From Solirubrobacterales bacterium (GTDB lineage: Bacteria; Actinomycetota; Thermoleophilia; Solirubrobacterales; 70-9), in the NCBI GenBank assembly GCA_020438355.1, contig JAGQUT010000007.1:1-64000 (forward strand): a stretch of DNA of 64,000 bases. Reading direction: 5' to 3'. Below are positions 8,209 through 16,941 of the stretch, piece after piece. Numbering within the stretch: position 1 is the stretch's first letter; every line of letters starts with the position of its first letter. The translations under genes were made by a program, and so were the position numbers. The notes under the pieces are model-generated. The model had not been told where the DNA came from and did not search any database. It saw nothing but the letters and a program-made list of their open reading frames with translations.

Positions 8209-8486
8209 GAATCACCTTTCTGAGTCGTCCGGGCTGCCACCTTTGTGACGTGGCTCTGGACGAACTGAACTCCCACCTGAAAGCCCGGTACGCAGAGCCA
8301 GGCGGACTGCGACCGAAAGACGTGGCCCTGGATGTAGTGAACATCGAGCTCGATGACCGACTGCACCGCCGCTATCTGGAACGAATACCCGTCATCCTGG
8401 TCGACGGTGAAGAGGTGAGCGACCTCGCATTCGACGCTGAACGATTGGATGCCGCAATCACCCTCGGGTCGGAGGGTGAGGGCTGA
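8205..8486 (+). CDS. Glutaredoxin-like thiol-disulfide protein
   Basis: 93 aa, TTG start at 8205 preceded by GGGGAA and overlapping the tsaD stop. Thioredoxin fold with an N-terminal PGCHLC redox pair (CxxC) and the cis-Pro segment RIPVILVDGEEV, matching the DUF836/glutaredoxin-like family. It probably shuttles electrons between thiols in the cytoplasm; the partner is unknown. It sits directly before rex and a GCS2 ligase, a group that fits redox homeostasis. Confidence 0.85.
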   Translation: MRITFLSRPGCHLCDVALDELNSHLKARYAEPGGLRPKDVALDVVNIELDDRLHRRYLERIPVILVDGEEVSDLAFDAERLDAAITLGSEGEG

Positions 8487-8508
8487 CTACGAGTACCCTG
8501 ATAGCCCG

Positions 8509-9177
8509 ATGCCTTCGTCTTCCAGATCCCGGTCGGAGAATCCTCTCCTTGTAGGCGAGGGAGAACGCCTCGCGCTCGGAGTGGCAGCGAGGCTTTCCCG
8601 GTATCTCCAGGTTCTGATCCAGGCCCGCAAAATGGGCCGGGAGACGATCTCCTCACAGGAGCTCTCCGAATACACCCACATCAACCCGACCCAGATACGC
8701 CGGGACCTCTCGGGATTCGGCAAGTTCGGCAAGCGTGGAGTCGGCTACCGGATCGATTACCTGATCGACGAGATCCGGAAGATCATGCGGACCGCCGGGC
8801 AACACAACATCGCTCTCTTCGGAGCCGGGAAGCTCGGTCAGGCGATCGCCGGTTCTGACGTCTTTGCCGACCACGGCTTCCGGATCGTCTCGCTCTTCGA
8901 CGTGGACCCCGAGATGATCGGCGAGCAGGTCGGCCAGTTGACGGTCCGGGACTTCTCCGAACTGAACGATGCGGTTGAAGAGGAAGCGATCGTCGTCGGC
9001 GTGCTCGCGGTGCCCTCTGCAGCGGCCCAGGAAGTCGCCGACGGCCTGGTGGAGGCTGGCGTCTCGGTGATCTTCAATTACACCGAGCAACTGCTCCAGG
9101 TTCCGCCCGAAGTTACCGTCCATACCTCGAGCCCGGCTGTGGACCTGCTTTACGCCCTCTACTTCTACCTGTCCTGA
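8509..9177 (+). CDS. rex: Redox-sensing transcriptional repressor Rex
   Basis: 222 aa from ATG 8509. N-terminal winged helix (LSRYLQVLIQA, TQIRRDLSGFGKFGKRGVGY), then an NADH-binding Rossmann domain (ALFGAGKLGQAI) and the C-terminal domain-swap helix ending VDLLYALYFYLS. Rex represses respiratory and fermentation genes and is released by NADH. An in-frame start at 8449 would overlap the glutaredoxin-like gene by 38 bases and add 20 unconserved residues. A weak TACCCT box 9 bases before the ATG may give a leaderless or short-leader transcript. Confidence 0.93.
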   Translation: MPSSSRSRSENPLLVGEGERLALGVAARLSRYLQVLIQARKMGRETISSQELSEYTHINPTQIRRDLSGFGKFGKRGVGYRIDYLIDEIRKIMRTAGQHNIALFGAGKLGQAIAGSDVFADHGFRIVSLFDVDPEMIGEQVGQLTVRDFSELNDAVEEEAIVVGVLAVPSAAAQEVADGLVEAGVSVIFNYTEQLLQVPPEVTVHTSSPAVDLLYALYFYLS

Positions 9178-9178
9178 A

Positions 9179-10327
9179 TTGTCAGATCACGGCCTGCTGG
9201 AAATGGACGAAGTGCGGGAGGTGTTCGACGCCTCCACGGATTTCACTATCGGACTCGAGGAAGAGTTCGCGATCCTCGACCCGGAATCCCTCGACCTTGT
9301 CGATCGCTACCCGGAGCTCTACGAAGCCGCCCGGCAGGATCCGGTTCTCGCTGAATCCGCCGCGGGGGAGCTGATCGCCTCCGAGATCGAGATCCGGTCG
9401 GGAAGGTCAGAGTCGATGAATGAAGCGGTGGCGAAGCAGGAGGAGAAGCGGCGCCACCTTTTCGCGATCGCCGCACGGAAGGAGGTGGCGCTTGCCTCCC
9501 TCGGTACCCATCCATGGGCCGACTACCTCGAACAGGAGATCATCGACACGCCCCACTACCAGCGCCTCAAGAAGGATCTGGGATGGGTCGCGAAGAGAAA
9601 CAACACCTGGAGTCTTCACGTTCACATGGGGATCCGTGGTGCTGACCGGGCGATCGCTGTCTGCGACAGGCTGAGGGAACTCCTGCCGATCCTGCTGGCT
9701 GCCTCGGCCAACTCGATCTTCCTCGACCGTCAGGACACCGGTCTCGCCTCGATCAGGACCGAGATCTTCACCCGGACCTTCCCCCGTTGCGGAGTGCCAG
9801 GGACCTTTCGGGACTGGGATGAGTACACACGCTTCATCGATGACCTCAAGCAGTTCGGATCCATTGTCGAAGCGACCCAGCTTTGGTGGTCAGTGCGTCC
9901 ACACCATGCTTTCGGCACGGTTGAGGTGAGGATCTGCGACGCCCAGACCACCGCTCAGGAGTCGACCGCCCTCGCGGGACTGATCTGTGCCGTGGTCGCC
10001 CAGACCGCGATCGACCTCGATGAAGGTCGCCAGGTCGATGAGCCACTTCGAGGAAGGCAGATCGAAGAGAACCTCTGGCGGGCGATCCGGCACGGACTCG
10101 ACGGGCAGATGATCGACTTCCGTGGAAGGCGCGAAATCGAAACCGTCCAGATGCTCGAGGAGGTCCTCGAGTGGACCGGGCCGGCGCGCAGTGGCCTGGG
10201 GATCGACGTTGAACTGCCGGAGCGAAATGGCGCCCGTCGAATGCGCGACCAGCTGGAGGCCGGTTCCACGATCGAGGAGATCTACCGGTCCACCGTCGAA
10301 GAGACGACGCGCACCTACTCGGCCTGA
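9179..10327 (+). CDS. Carboxylate-amine ligase, GCS2/YbdK family
   Basis: 382 aa from TTG 9179, one base after the rex stop; ATG 9203 is an equally plausible start. Signature FTIGLEEEFAILD, with SLHVHMG, AASANSIFL and the EVRICDAQTT block of the GCS2 (glutamate--cysteine ligase type 2) fold. Relatives include weak gamma-glutamylcysteine synthetases (YbdK) and EgtA of ergothioneine synthesis. No gshB, mshC or egtB-D genes are nearby, so the product cannot be assigned. The position after rex and a glutaredoxin-like gene favours a low-molecular-weight thiol role. Confidence 0.85.
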   Translation: MSDHGLLEMDEVREVFDASTDFTIGLEEEFAILDPESLDLVDRYPELYEAARQDPVLAESAAGELIASEIEIRSGRSESMNEAVAKQEEKRRHLFAIAARKEVALASLGTHPWADYLEQEIIDTPHYQRLKKDLGWVAKRNNTWSLHVHMGIRGADRAIAVCDRLRELLPILLAASANSIFLDRQDTGLASIRTEIFTRTFPRCGVPGTFRDWDEYTRFIDDLKQFGSIVEATQLWWSVRPHHAFGTVEVRICDAQTTAQESTALAGLICAVVAQTAIDLDEGRQVDEPLRGRQIEENLWRAIRHGLDGQMIDFRGRREIETVQMLEEVLEWTGPARSGLGIDVELPERNGARRMRDQLEAGSTIEEIYRSTVEETTRTYSA

Positions 10328-10361
10328 AGAAGCCGCCCGGGTCGTGGCGGGCTTCGCCATC

Positions 10362-10367
10362 TATTGT
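10362..10367 (+). promoter_or_regulatory. Leaderless -10 box for DUF1844-like gene
   Basis: TATTGT, 6 bases before the ATG at 10374. Confidence 0.5.
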
Positions 10368-10373
10368 TGAGCC

Positions 10374-10769
10374 ATGAGCGAAGAACCGATTGAAGACGCG
10401 GGAGGACCGCCGCCCCTGACCGATGAGGAACGGGCGATGCTGGAAGCGCAGATGAAGGAGATCAGGGTCGAGGATCTCCTCACCCAGACCGTCGCCAGCG
10501 TCCTCAACCTTTCGGCCCGCCGGATCGTCAAGGAAGACGAAGTCGACCTTGAACAGGCGCGGATCGGAATCGAAGCTGTCAGGGCGATCGTGAGCCTGCT
10601 GCCCGCAGAGGTCGGTCAGGCCATCGCCGATCCGCTGAGTCAGGTTCAGATGCTCTACGCGCAGAAGAGTGCCGAGAGCGGTGGCGGCGAGGAAGCGGGT
10701 ACCGGGGGAGACCAGGGTCCCGCGGGTCCCGATCCCGGCCCTTCGAAGCTCTGGACTCCCGGCAGCTGA
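10374..10769 (+). CDS. DUF1844-like small acidic protein
   Basis: 131 aa. The core (about 35-105) has VEDLLTQTVASVLNLSARRI and DLEQARIGIEAVRAIVSLL, the pattern of DUF1844, a short helical family of unknown role. The N-terminus is acidic and the C-terminus a Gly/Pro tail ending in SKLWTPGS. No signal peptide or membrane segment. Its own leaderless promoter suggests it is separate from rex and the GCS2 ligase. Function unknown. Confidence 0.65.
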   Translation: MSEEPIEDAGGPPPLTDEERAMLEAQMKEIRVEDLLTQTVASVLNLSARRIVKEDEVDLEQARIGIEAVRAIVSLLPAEVGQAIADPLSQVQMLYAQKSAESGGGEEAGTGGDQGPAGPDPGPSKLWTPGS

Positions 10770-10803
10770 GCGGACTGGATCGGCCCGCGAGCCGATTGCT
10801 CAG
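10766..10803. terminator. Nested hairpin shared by convergent stops
   Basis: CTGAGC (10766-10771) pairs with GCTCAG (10798-10803), and inside it ATCGGC pairs with GCCGAT. The structure overlaps the stop codons of both convergent genes; no T-tract, so a moderate terminator call. Confidence 0.45.
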
Positions 10804-11918
10804 TTCAGCTGTCCGGTCCTGAACCCGGTTGTTTCCACCGCGACCGTTTGGTTGCGGCCACTGTTCTTCGCCGTGTAGAGGGCCTGGTCGGCCCGGCTGA
10901 CCAGTTCTCGCACCGTTTCGGCGCCGTCCCATTCGGCGATGCCGGCCGAGCAGGTCACGGCATTGGCCACCTCGTCGCCGGGGTCTTCGGGCAGCGAGGT
11001 CCGAAGCCGCTCGACGATGGTTTTTGCTCCATCCAGATCCGTGTTTGGGAGGGTCAGCACGAACTCCTCACCGCCGTAACGGGCGATGTGGTCCTCGATC
11101 CGGGTCATTTCCTCCCAGTTCAGGGCGATGCGCCGCAGAAAGTCGTCACCGGCCTGATGGCCCTTGGCATCGTTGTACTGCTTGAAGTAATCGAGGTCGA
11201 GCATCGCCAGGCAGAGCGGCTGTGAGTGCCGCCTGGCCTGACCAACCGAACGACGGATGGCCCTTTCCCATCCCCGGCGGTTGTCGATCCCGGTCAGGGC
11301 GTCGGTCAGAGCCAGCTCTTCGATGATGCGCCCCCGCTCTTCGGCGAGGTTCCTTTCAAGGCGCATCCTGGTGACAAGATCCTGGATGACCACGCCGAGG
11401 ACCGTCGCCATCACGGCGAGCACAAGATCCTGTCGCCACACCGGGTTGAGCTCCACACCTTCCTCCGCCGTGGCGACCTGGGCGATTACTACAGCGGCCA
11501 CGACGCAGATGATCACGGTGATCAAGGCCCGCCTCGAACCGTAGACGGCGACGGCCAGCACCGGAATGAGGAGCAGCGGTCCGATTCCCGCTTCCAGTCC
11601 GTCGGTTCCACCACGCACCATGATCGCCCCGCCGAGGGCACCGAAAGGGGCGGCCAGCCAGAAGGAGGGATGGAGGAGGGCCACACCGACTCCCGCCAAT
11701 GCAAGAATCCACCCACCCAGGTACAGGGCCCAGTCGATTTCAGTCGATGAAATCAGGGTCACCGCGAAACAGACGGCTGTAATCAGGACGAACGCAATGC
11801 CATATCGGACCTGGTTATGCCGGTACTCCGTCACATCCTCATACCCCCGGTGGTTGGGGTGCATGCCGAATGGCCGGATTCTCAGGTTTTCGTACTTGAC
11901 GGTTCTCCCGTTCCTCAC
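10800..11918 (-). CDS. Membrane diguanylate cyclase (GGDEF)
   Basis: 372 aa. Residues about 38-180 hold five or six hydrophobic segments (a membrane sensor of no recognised type), then a short coiled linker and a GGDEF domain from about 200. The catalytic loop is GGEEF (282-286), preceded exactly five residues upstream by an RIED inhibitory I-site (273-276), so it should make c-di-GMP from two GTP and be product-inhibited. It is divergent from, and shares an 82-bp control region with, the operon whose glycosyltransferase carries a c-di-GMP-binding MshEN domain. The GTG at 11918 lacks a ribosome site and overlaps a TATAGG box; ATG 11864 is an alternative. Confidence 0.92.
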   Translation of the reverse strand: MRNGRTVKYENLRIRPFGMHPNHRGYEDVTEYRHNQVRYGIAFVLITAVCFAVTLISSTEIDWALYLGGWILALAGVGVALLHPSFWLAAPFGALGGAIMVRGGTDGLEAGIGPLLLIPVLAVAVYGSRRALITVIICVVAAVVIAQVATAEEGVELNPVWRQDLVLAVMATVLGVVIQDLVTRMRLERNLAEERGRIIEELALTDALTGIDNRRGWERAIRRSVGQARRHSQPLCLAMLDLDYFKQYNDAKGHQAGDDFLRRIALNWEEMTRIEDHIARYGGEEFVLTLPNTDLDGAKTIVERLRTSLPEDPGDEVANAVTCSAGIAEWDGAETVRELVSRADQALYTAKNSGRNQTVAVETTGFRTGQLN

Positions 11919-12000
11919 CTATAGTGGCCACTCACCGAAGGCAGGCTCTTACCGTTCATTGTTCTAGAGTCTGTCTTCCGCCGATATTATCGGGAGCCTG
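11919..12000. promoter_or_regulatory. Divergent control region of diguanylate cyclase and polysaccharide operon
   Basis: 82 bp between divergent starts. It has a perfect 10-bp palindrome AGTGGCCACT (11923-11932) abutting a minus-strand TATAGG box, and a plus-strand TATTAT box (11985-11990) within GATATTATC, then GGGAG before GTG 12001. A common regulator could bind the palindrome; inference only. Confidence 0.4.
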
Positions 12001-12534
12001 GTGGCCAAAGACCGTTCAAAAGAAATTCTCAAGGAAATCCGGAAGCTCAGGGAGGAAATGTCCGCCCGTCTCGACGCCCTCGAGGCTCGTGGTGGCGGCA
12101 GCCCTGTTCCGGTTCCCGGTTCTGGGCTAGAAGCTTCGACAGATCCCCACGGATCCCTTCCCGGGGTTCCCGTCAACAGCAGCGGGATCCCGATCAGCGA
12201 GCCCGCTCCGGTCGCCGAGAACTTCGAGTTGCCCACAGGAGGTGACGTCAGCGTCGTGGTTCGTCCCCTTCACGATCTGAGCCTGGCCCGGGTTGTCGAA
12301 GACGCGCTCTCAAACACCGAAGGTGTCGAGGAAGCGACTCTGCGCGAGCTTCGGGGTGACTCGGCCACCATCGACACAAAGGTTGATGAAGGCGTTTCCC
12401 TGATTTCCTCACTCCGTCGCAAGCTGCCGGTGGCATTTGACGTGACCGAGTCCTCCAGCGACTCGGTGACGATCGCACTGGCCCAACCGATGGGCGGGCG
12501 CGAGAGCGGCGTGGCCGCTCCCTCAGGCCTGTGA
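12001..12534 (+). CDS. Coiled-coil cytoplasmic protein, first gene of polysaccharide operon
   Basis: 177 aa, GTG start with GGGAG 4 bases before it. Residues 1-32 are a charged helix (ILKEIRKLREEMSARLDALEA), 33-78 a Gly/Pro/Ser linker, and about 82-162 a compact alpha/beta domain (VSVVVRPLHDLSLARVVEDAL ... SLRRKLPVAFDV). The protein at 21338-21799 has the same three-part layout and matching motifs, so they are paralogues. The C-terminal domain resembles small ligand- or partner-binding alpha/beta domains but I cannot name a family. Its stop overlaps the next start. It could be a scaffold for the glycosyltransferase complex (inference). Confidence 0.7.
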   Translation: MAKDRSKEILKEIRKLREEMSARLDALEARGGGSPVPVPGSGLEASTDPHGSLPGVPVNSSGIPISEPAPVAENFELPTGGDVSVVVRPLHDLSLARVVEDALSNTEGVEEATLRELRGDSATIDTKVDEGVSLISSLRRKLPVAFDVTESSSDSVTIALAQPMGGRESGVAAPSGL

Positions 12535-12800
12535 ACAACAGCGGCGGCGTATTCGGCGCGCTGATCTTCGTGATCGGCATACTCATCGCTTTTGCGCTGC
12601 TCTTCGGCTTTTTCCTGATCGTCCCGTTCTTCGTTTTCCTCGGCGGCATCATCTGGATGCTCGTCAGTGATCGCAAACGCGGCAACGGTGACGAGAGCAA
12701 CGGGAGCGGGAACGGGAGCGGTTCCACCGTCACCGCGACCGAGACCGAAACCGTGCAGACGGTCGAGACCACCACGGCAGTCCGCGAGGTCAACTCCTGA
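12531..12800 (+). CDS. Small two-helix membrane protein
   Basis: 89 aa, GTG start overlapping the previous stop. Residues about 7-47 are two closely spaced hydrophobic helices (FGALIFVIGILIAFALLFG, FLIVPFFVFLGGIIWMLV), then a basic turn (SDRKRG) and a 40-residue Gly/Ser/Thr-rich tail. Small membrane proteins of this sort often accompany polysaccharide synthases as accessory subunits. No family is recognised. Its stop overlaps the start of the glycosyltransferase gene (TGATG), so the two are probably made in fixed ratio. Confidence 0.7.
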   Translation: MNNSGGVFGALIFVIGILIAFALLFGFFLIVPFFVFLGGIIWMLVSDRKRGNGDESNGSGNGSGSTVTATETETVQTVETTTAVREVNS

Positions 12801-15019
12801 TGGTCACCTCGGTTGCCCAGCGCCTGCTTGTTCGTGACTCCACACACGGGGTCAGCGAGCGAATGGTCACGCTCAGCTCGGCGGTCGCGCACCTGCTGCC
12901 GGTCGAGATCTGCAGGCAGTACCACATAATTCCGATCGAATTCGACCGTGGCCTGCTGACCATGGCCGGCCCGCTCGTGTTCAACCCGGCCGCCGATCGA
13001 GCCGTACGCGAACAGACCGGTTACGAGACCCGGTGGCTTTTCGCCGACCAGACCGAGCTCGACCTGGCGATCGACAGGTTGTTCGCCGGCAACGGCAGGC
13101 CCGAAGGTGCCCAGTTCTCCGCCGAAGATCTCCTCAAGCACGGTCTCGCGGTTCCCCCTCGGCTCGGCGAGAGCCTCGCCAGCCAGGGCCTGGTGACTGA
13201 GGAACAGCTTGCGGAAGCGGTGGCCGAGCAGAACCGCACCGGCAGTCGCATCGGTGAAGTGCTGGTCCACGGTGGCGCCGTCGAGGAAACCGAGCTCCTG
13301 AGAGTCCTTTCAGAGCAGATGGACCTGCCGACCGTCGACCTTTCCGATTTTCACGCAGACAAGGCCCCGAGGGACGTCCTGCCCGATGAGATGTGTCACC
13401 GACTCCATTGCGTGCCGATCGCCATTGACGGGGAGAGCATCTACCTCGCCGTGGCTGACCGTCTGGACGAGGGTGAAGCTGAAGTAGAGAGTTACTCAGG
13501 GCGCAAAGTCCAGCAGTTCCTTGCCACCCCGAACCAGATATCCAGACTCCAGCGCGAAATCAACCGCGAGCGCTACACGGAGACGGCCACGCTTGGCCTG
13601 AAGGAGAAGTTCCCGGACAGTTCTGCCCATCAGGTCCTGAGCGGAGGCCAGAAGGTCTTTCTCGTCGTCCTGCTTCTGGTTTTCCTCGGATTCCTCATCT
13701 GGAATCCGATTCCGACCATGGCGACCGTGTTCGCGCTTCTCGCGATCTTCTACACCCTTACTTCCGCCTACCGGCTGATTGCCGGTTACGCCGCCCTCGG
13801 TCACCGCTATCTGGTCGACACCAGCGACGACGTCCTCGAGGCCATGGATGAGCGCGATCTGCCCGTCTACACGGTTCTGGTGCCGCTCTTCCGCGAGGCA
13901 GCGGTCATTCCGTACCTCGTCGCCGGTATCGAGTCCCTCGACTACCCGAAGACCAAGCTTGACGTGCGCCTCCTTTGCGAGGAAGACGACGAGGAAACGA
14001 TCGAGGCCATCATGGATCTCGACCTTCCTCCGCACTTCAACGCGATCATCGTGCCCCCGTCGCAGCCCCAGACCAAGCCGAAAGCATGCAATTTCGGCCT
14101 GCTCGGCGCCAAGGGCGAGTACGTGGTCATCTACGACGCCGAGGACCGCCCGGACCCGCTTCAGCTGAAGAAGGCCGTCCACATGTTCCGGAACCTCGAT
14201 GACTCGATCGTCTGCATCCAGTCGAAGCTCAACTTCTTCAACCAGCAGACAAACCTCCTCACCCGTTGGTTCTCGATCGAGTACTCGATGCTCTTCGACC
14301 TTGTCCTGCCCGGCCTTGACGCACGGAGGGATCCGATTCCGCTGGGTGGCACCTCGAACCACATCAAGCGGGAAGAACTGGTCGAGGTCGGTGGCTGGGA
14401 CCCCTTCAACGTGACCGAGGACGCCGATCTCGGCGTCCGTCTGCATCAGGCCGGTTTCCGGACCACGATGATGGACTCGACCACCTACGAGGAAGCGAAC
14501 ACGAACGTGGGGAACTGGGTTCGCCAGCGTTCCCGGTGGATCAAGGGTTATCTGCAGACCTGGCTGGTCTACATGCGCAACCCGTTCCGGTTCCTCTCCA
14601 ACGTCGGACTGAAGGGCTTCCTTTCCTTCCAGCTCCTGGTCGGCGGCACCTTCACCTTCCTCATCAACCCGATCTTCTGGTTCCTGACCACGGTCTTCGC
14701 CCTGACCCAGCTTGGAATCATCCAGGACTTCTTCCCCGGCTGGGTCTACTTCCTCGCCGCATCACAACTCTTCTTCGGCAACTTCGTCTTCGTCTACCTC
14801 GGTCTGGCAGCCTCGGTTCGCCGGGGCGACTACAGCCTCGCTCCGTACGCGCTTTTCCTGCCCTTCTACTGGGGACTGATGTCAGTCGCAGCCTGGAAGG
14901 GCTTCGGCCAGCTTGTCACCAACCCGTTCTACTGGGAGAAGACCGAACACGGTCTCGATCTCGGTGGTGGCGCGGAACATGCCCACTCGACCACTCCGCG
15001 TAAGTCTGGAGCCGCCTGA
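12800..15019 (+). CDS. c-di-GMP-binding (MshEN) family 2 processive-type glycosyltransferase
   Basis: 739 aa. N-terminus: GspE_N-like half-domain (about 23-95), then a canonical MshEN domain with two 24-residue motifs, 121-144 (RLGESLASQG...) and 150-173 (RIGEVLVHGG...), separated by the standard 5-residue spacer, then a second GspE_N half (177-258). MshEN binds c-di-GMP in MshE and in the NfrB glycosyltransferase. Two membrane helices (286-330) lead to a GT2 domain with EEDD (394-397), DAED (446-449), TED (539-541) and QRSRW (576-580), the D,D,D,QxxRW set of cellulose-synthase-like enzymes. Three or more C-terminal helices follow. It probably polymerises and extrudes a polysaccharide on c-di-GMP signal. 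Sugar unknown. Confidence 0.88.
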   Translation: MVTSVAQRLLVRDSTHGVSERMVTLSSAVAHLLPVEICRQYHIIPIEFDRGLLTMAGPLVFNPAADRAVREQTGYETRWLFADQTELDLAIDRLFAGNGRPEGAQFSAEDLLKHGLAVPPRLGESLASQGLVTEEQLAEAVAEQNRTGSRIGEVLVHGGAVEETELLRVLSEQMDLPTVDLSDFHADKAPRDVLPDEMCHRLHCVPIAIDGESIYLAVADRLDEGEAEVESYSGRKVQQFLATPNQISRLQREINRERYTETATLGLKEKFPDSSAHQVLSGGQKVFLVVLLLVFLGFLIWNPIPTMATVFALLAIFYTLTSAYRLIAGYAALGHRYLVDTSDDVLEAMDERDLPVYTVLVPLFREAAVIPYLVAGIESLDYPKTKLDVRLLCEEDDEETIEAIMDLDLPPHFNAIIVPPSQPQTKPKACNFGLLGAKGEYVVIYDAEDRPDPLQLKKAVHMFRNLDDSIVCIQSKLNFFNQQTNLLTRWFSIEYSMLFDLVLPGLDARRDPIPLGGTSNHIKREELVEVGGWDPFNVTEDADLGVRLHQAGFRTTMMDSTTYEEANTNVGNWVRQRSRWIKGYLQTWLVYMRNPFRFLSNVGLKGFLSFQLLVGGTFTFLINPIFWFLTTVFALTQLGIIQDFFPGWVYFLAASQLFFGNFVFVYLGLAASVRRGDYSLAPYALFLPFYWGLMSVAAWKGFGQLVTNPFYWEKTEHGLDLGGGAEHAHSTTPRKSGAA

Positions 15020-16941
15020 TGGCTAACGGTCGAATGCAGAGCATGGCCAATGGCGGGTCTACCGTTGTCGAGAAGACTCAGACTAGGCGCCGGGTAACCA
15101 GCAAGTACATCGACCCCGAGGTCGCTTCGCACATCAGCGAGGTGCCTCCGGAGCCGAGGCCGTTCAGTCCTGACGCACCAAGGGCCGGCCTCGAGAGCGG
15201 CCTCATCTTTGTATTTTTCGCGATCGTTTATGGCGTTCTCGGCTACTTCACGTTGACCGAAGGCCGGATCGTCGACTTCGTTTCTCTCAGTCACCTGAAC
15301 GAGGCTTACATGGTGCTGTGGAACGATCCGCCGAGACTGGCTGCTGTTGGTCTCGATGCCGGAGCGTTCAGTTCGATCCTCTATTTCCCGTTCTCGGTGG
15401 TGAAGCCGGTCGCCACCTCGCTTGTGGCCCTGCCGGTGATGAGCGCCCTTGCCGCGGCCCTTCTGATGGCTTCTCTGAACACGCTGATGCGGGTCTGCGA
15501 CATCAACCTCGTCTTCCGGATCATCCTCCTGGTGCTCTTCGGCCTGAATCCTCTTTTTGCCTTCTACGCCGGAAACGGCGACCCCGCGATGCTTGGTCTC
15601 GTCCTGCTGGGCGTGGCGATGACCTCGACCATTTCCTGGGCGGCCACAGACCAGACGAGACACCTTGCCGGAGCGGGTCTGGCGATGGGCCTGGCCGTGA
15701 TGGTCGATTACGGCTTCATCCTCGTCGGGGTCGGCTTCATGCTCGCCTTCATGGTGATCAGCGTCCAGAAGAAGGACGTCGGGCTCAAGGTCCGTTCGAC
15801 CCTGCTGCTGTTCCTGACCCCGCTGGTCTATGCGTTGCTCTTCTGGTGCCTGATGAACTGGGTCCTGCTGGGCAACCCGTTCGAATGGGTCACCGCCCAG
15901 AACGGAGTCATCCAGGTCAACACGACTGGTGTTCTGGATTCCCTCGGAACCGACTTTGGTGGCAGCATGGGGGATCTCTTCGAGGTCACGTTGGGAGTGG
16001 CCCCGCTGGCTTTCGTCGCCGCGATCATGCTGATCATTGGCTCGATAGCCAAGAAGGATGTGACCGGATGGGGCCTGCTCTTCGTCGGTCTATGCATCGC
16101 AGCTGCTCCGGTGATCCGCTCGGTCGGAGCCGATCAGGCGAACCTCTTCAATCTGGCCTACGGTCTTCCGCTGGCGGTGTTTGCGGTCGGGGCCGTCGCC
16201 TGGTTCGGAAAGGGCGCCTGGAGCCCGATCGCCGCGGCGATCATCGGGATCGGCCTGATTGCCGCCATTCCTCTTTCCTGGAACGCGATGCAGGACTACC
16301 GCTTCCAGAACCAGGCACAGGCCTTCACGCGCTGGGTCGAAGGCTGGAACTCCCAGGAGGGCAAGAGCTCGCTCGGTGACTACACCGTCGGCATTGATCC
16401 TGAACTGGCGATGGCCAACTACATCAACAACGAGATTCCCCAGAAATCAAGGTCGATCCTCGTTGACGAGAACTTCAGTTATGGCGTGATGATCACCTCC
16501 GGTCGTCCGGCCAACTTCTACGATCGCGCCGACGAGGGCGAGGATGACTGGCAGGCTGCCATCGACAATCCGTTCGGTGAGGTCAGCTACATGCTGATAA
16601 CGGTCAGCCGTGCCGGTGACCAGATCGCCAAGAAGTGGCCCACCGCAGTCGAGGGAGGACAGGCCGGAATGAGGCCGATCTTCCGGACCGACCGGTACGT
16701 GCTGGTCCAGGTTTCAGAGACCGCGCCGCCCACCGGTGACCGGGACACGGACACCAACACCCCCAGCAACACGCCCAATCCGGTCACCCCGTCGTCGCCG
16801 ATCAACCCGAACGGGCCCAGCCTGACCACGCCTTCACAGACCCAGACCGACGTCACCCCGACCTCGCCGGTGTCGCCGGCCCCCAATACCGTCGAGCCGA
16901 ACGATGGAACCTCCTCCGCACCCGCCCTGGAGGGTGAATAG
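15019..16941 (+). CDS. GT-C-like polytopic membrane protein with extracytoplasmic C-terminal domain
   Basis: 640 aa. A cytoplasmic 55-residue N-terminus is followed by about ten hydrophobic helices (60-430), a soluble domain (about 435-570) and a Pro/Thr/Ser-rich tail. The arrangement, including an acidic residue in the first external loop (LSHLNEAYMVL), resembles lipid-linked-sugar-dependent GT-C enzymes of the PMT/ArnT type, though the usual Asp-Glu pair is not clear. It could add side sugars to the polymer or transfer it to an acceptor (inference). Start and stop overlap both neighbours. Confidence 0.6.
   Translation: MANGRMQSMANGGSTVVEKTQTRRRVTSKYIDPEVASHISEVPPEPRPFSPDAPRAGLESGLIFVFFAIVYGVLGYFTLTEGRIVDFVSLSHLNEAYMVLWNDPPRLAAVGLDAGAFSSILYFPFSVVKPVATSLVALPVMSALAAALLMASLNTLMRVCDINLVFRIILLVLFGLNPLFAFYAGNGDPAMLGLVLLGVAMTSTISWAATDQTRHLAGAGLAMGLAVMVDYGFILVGVGFMLAFMVISVQKKDVGLKVRSTLLLFLTPLVYALLFWCLMNWVLLGNPFEWVTAQNGVIQVNTTGVLDSLGTDFGGSMGDLFEVTLGVAPLAFVAAIMLIIGSIAKKDVTGWGLLFVGLCIAAAPVIRSVGADQANLFNLAYGLPLAVFAVGAVAWFGKGAWSPIAAAIIGIGLIAAIPLSWNAMQDYRFQNQAQAFTRWVEGWNSQEGKSSLGDYTVGIDPELAMANYINNEIPQKSRSILVDENFSYGVMITSGRPANFYDRADEGEDDWQAAIDNPFGEVSYMLITVSRAGDQIAKKWPTAVEGGQAGMRPIFRTDRYVLVQVSETAPPTGDRDTDTNTPSNTPNPVTPSSPINPNGPSLTTPSQTQTDVTPTSPVSPAPNTVEPNDGTSSAPALEGE

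Noticed and set aside
13496-14446. 316-codon minus-strand frame inside the glycosyltransferase gene
   Set aside because: Mirror of a highly conserved GT2 domain; no start signal or domain.
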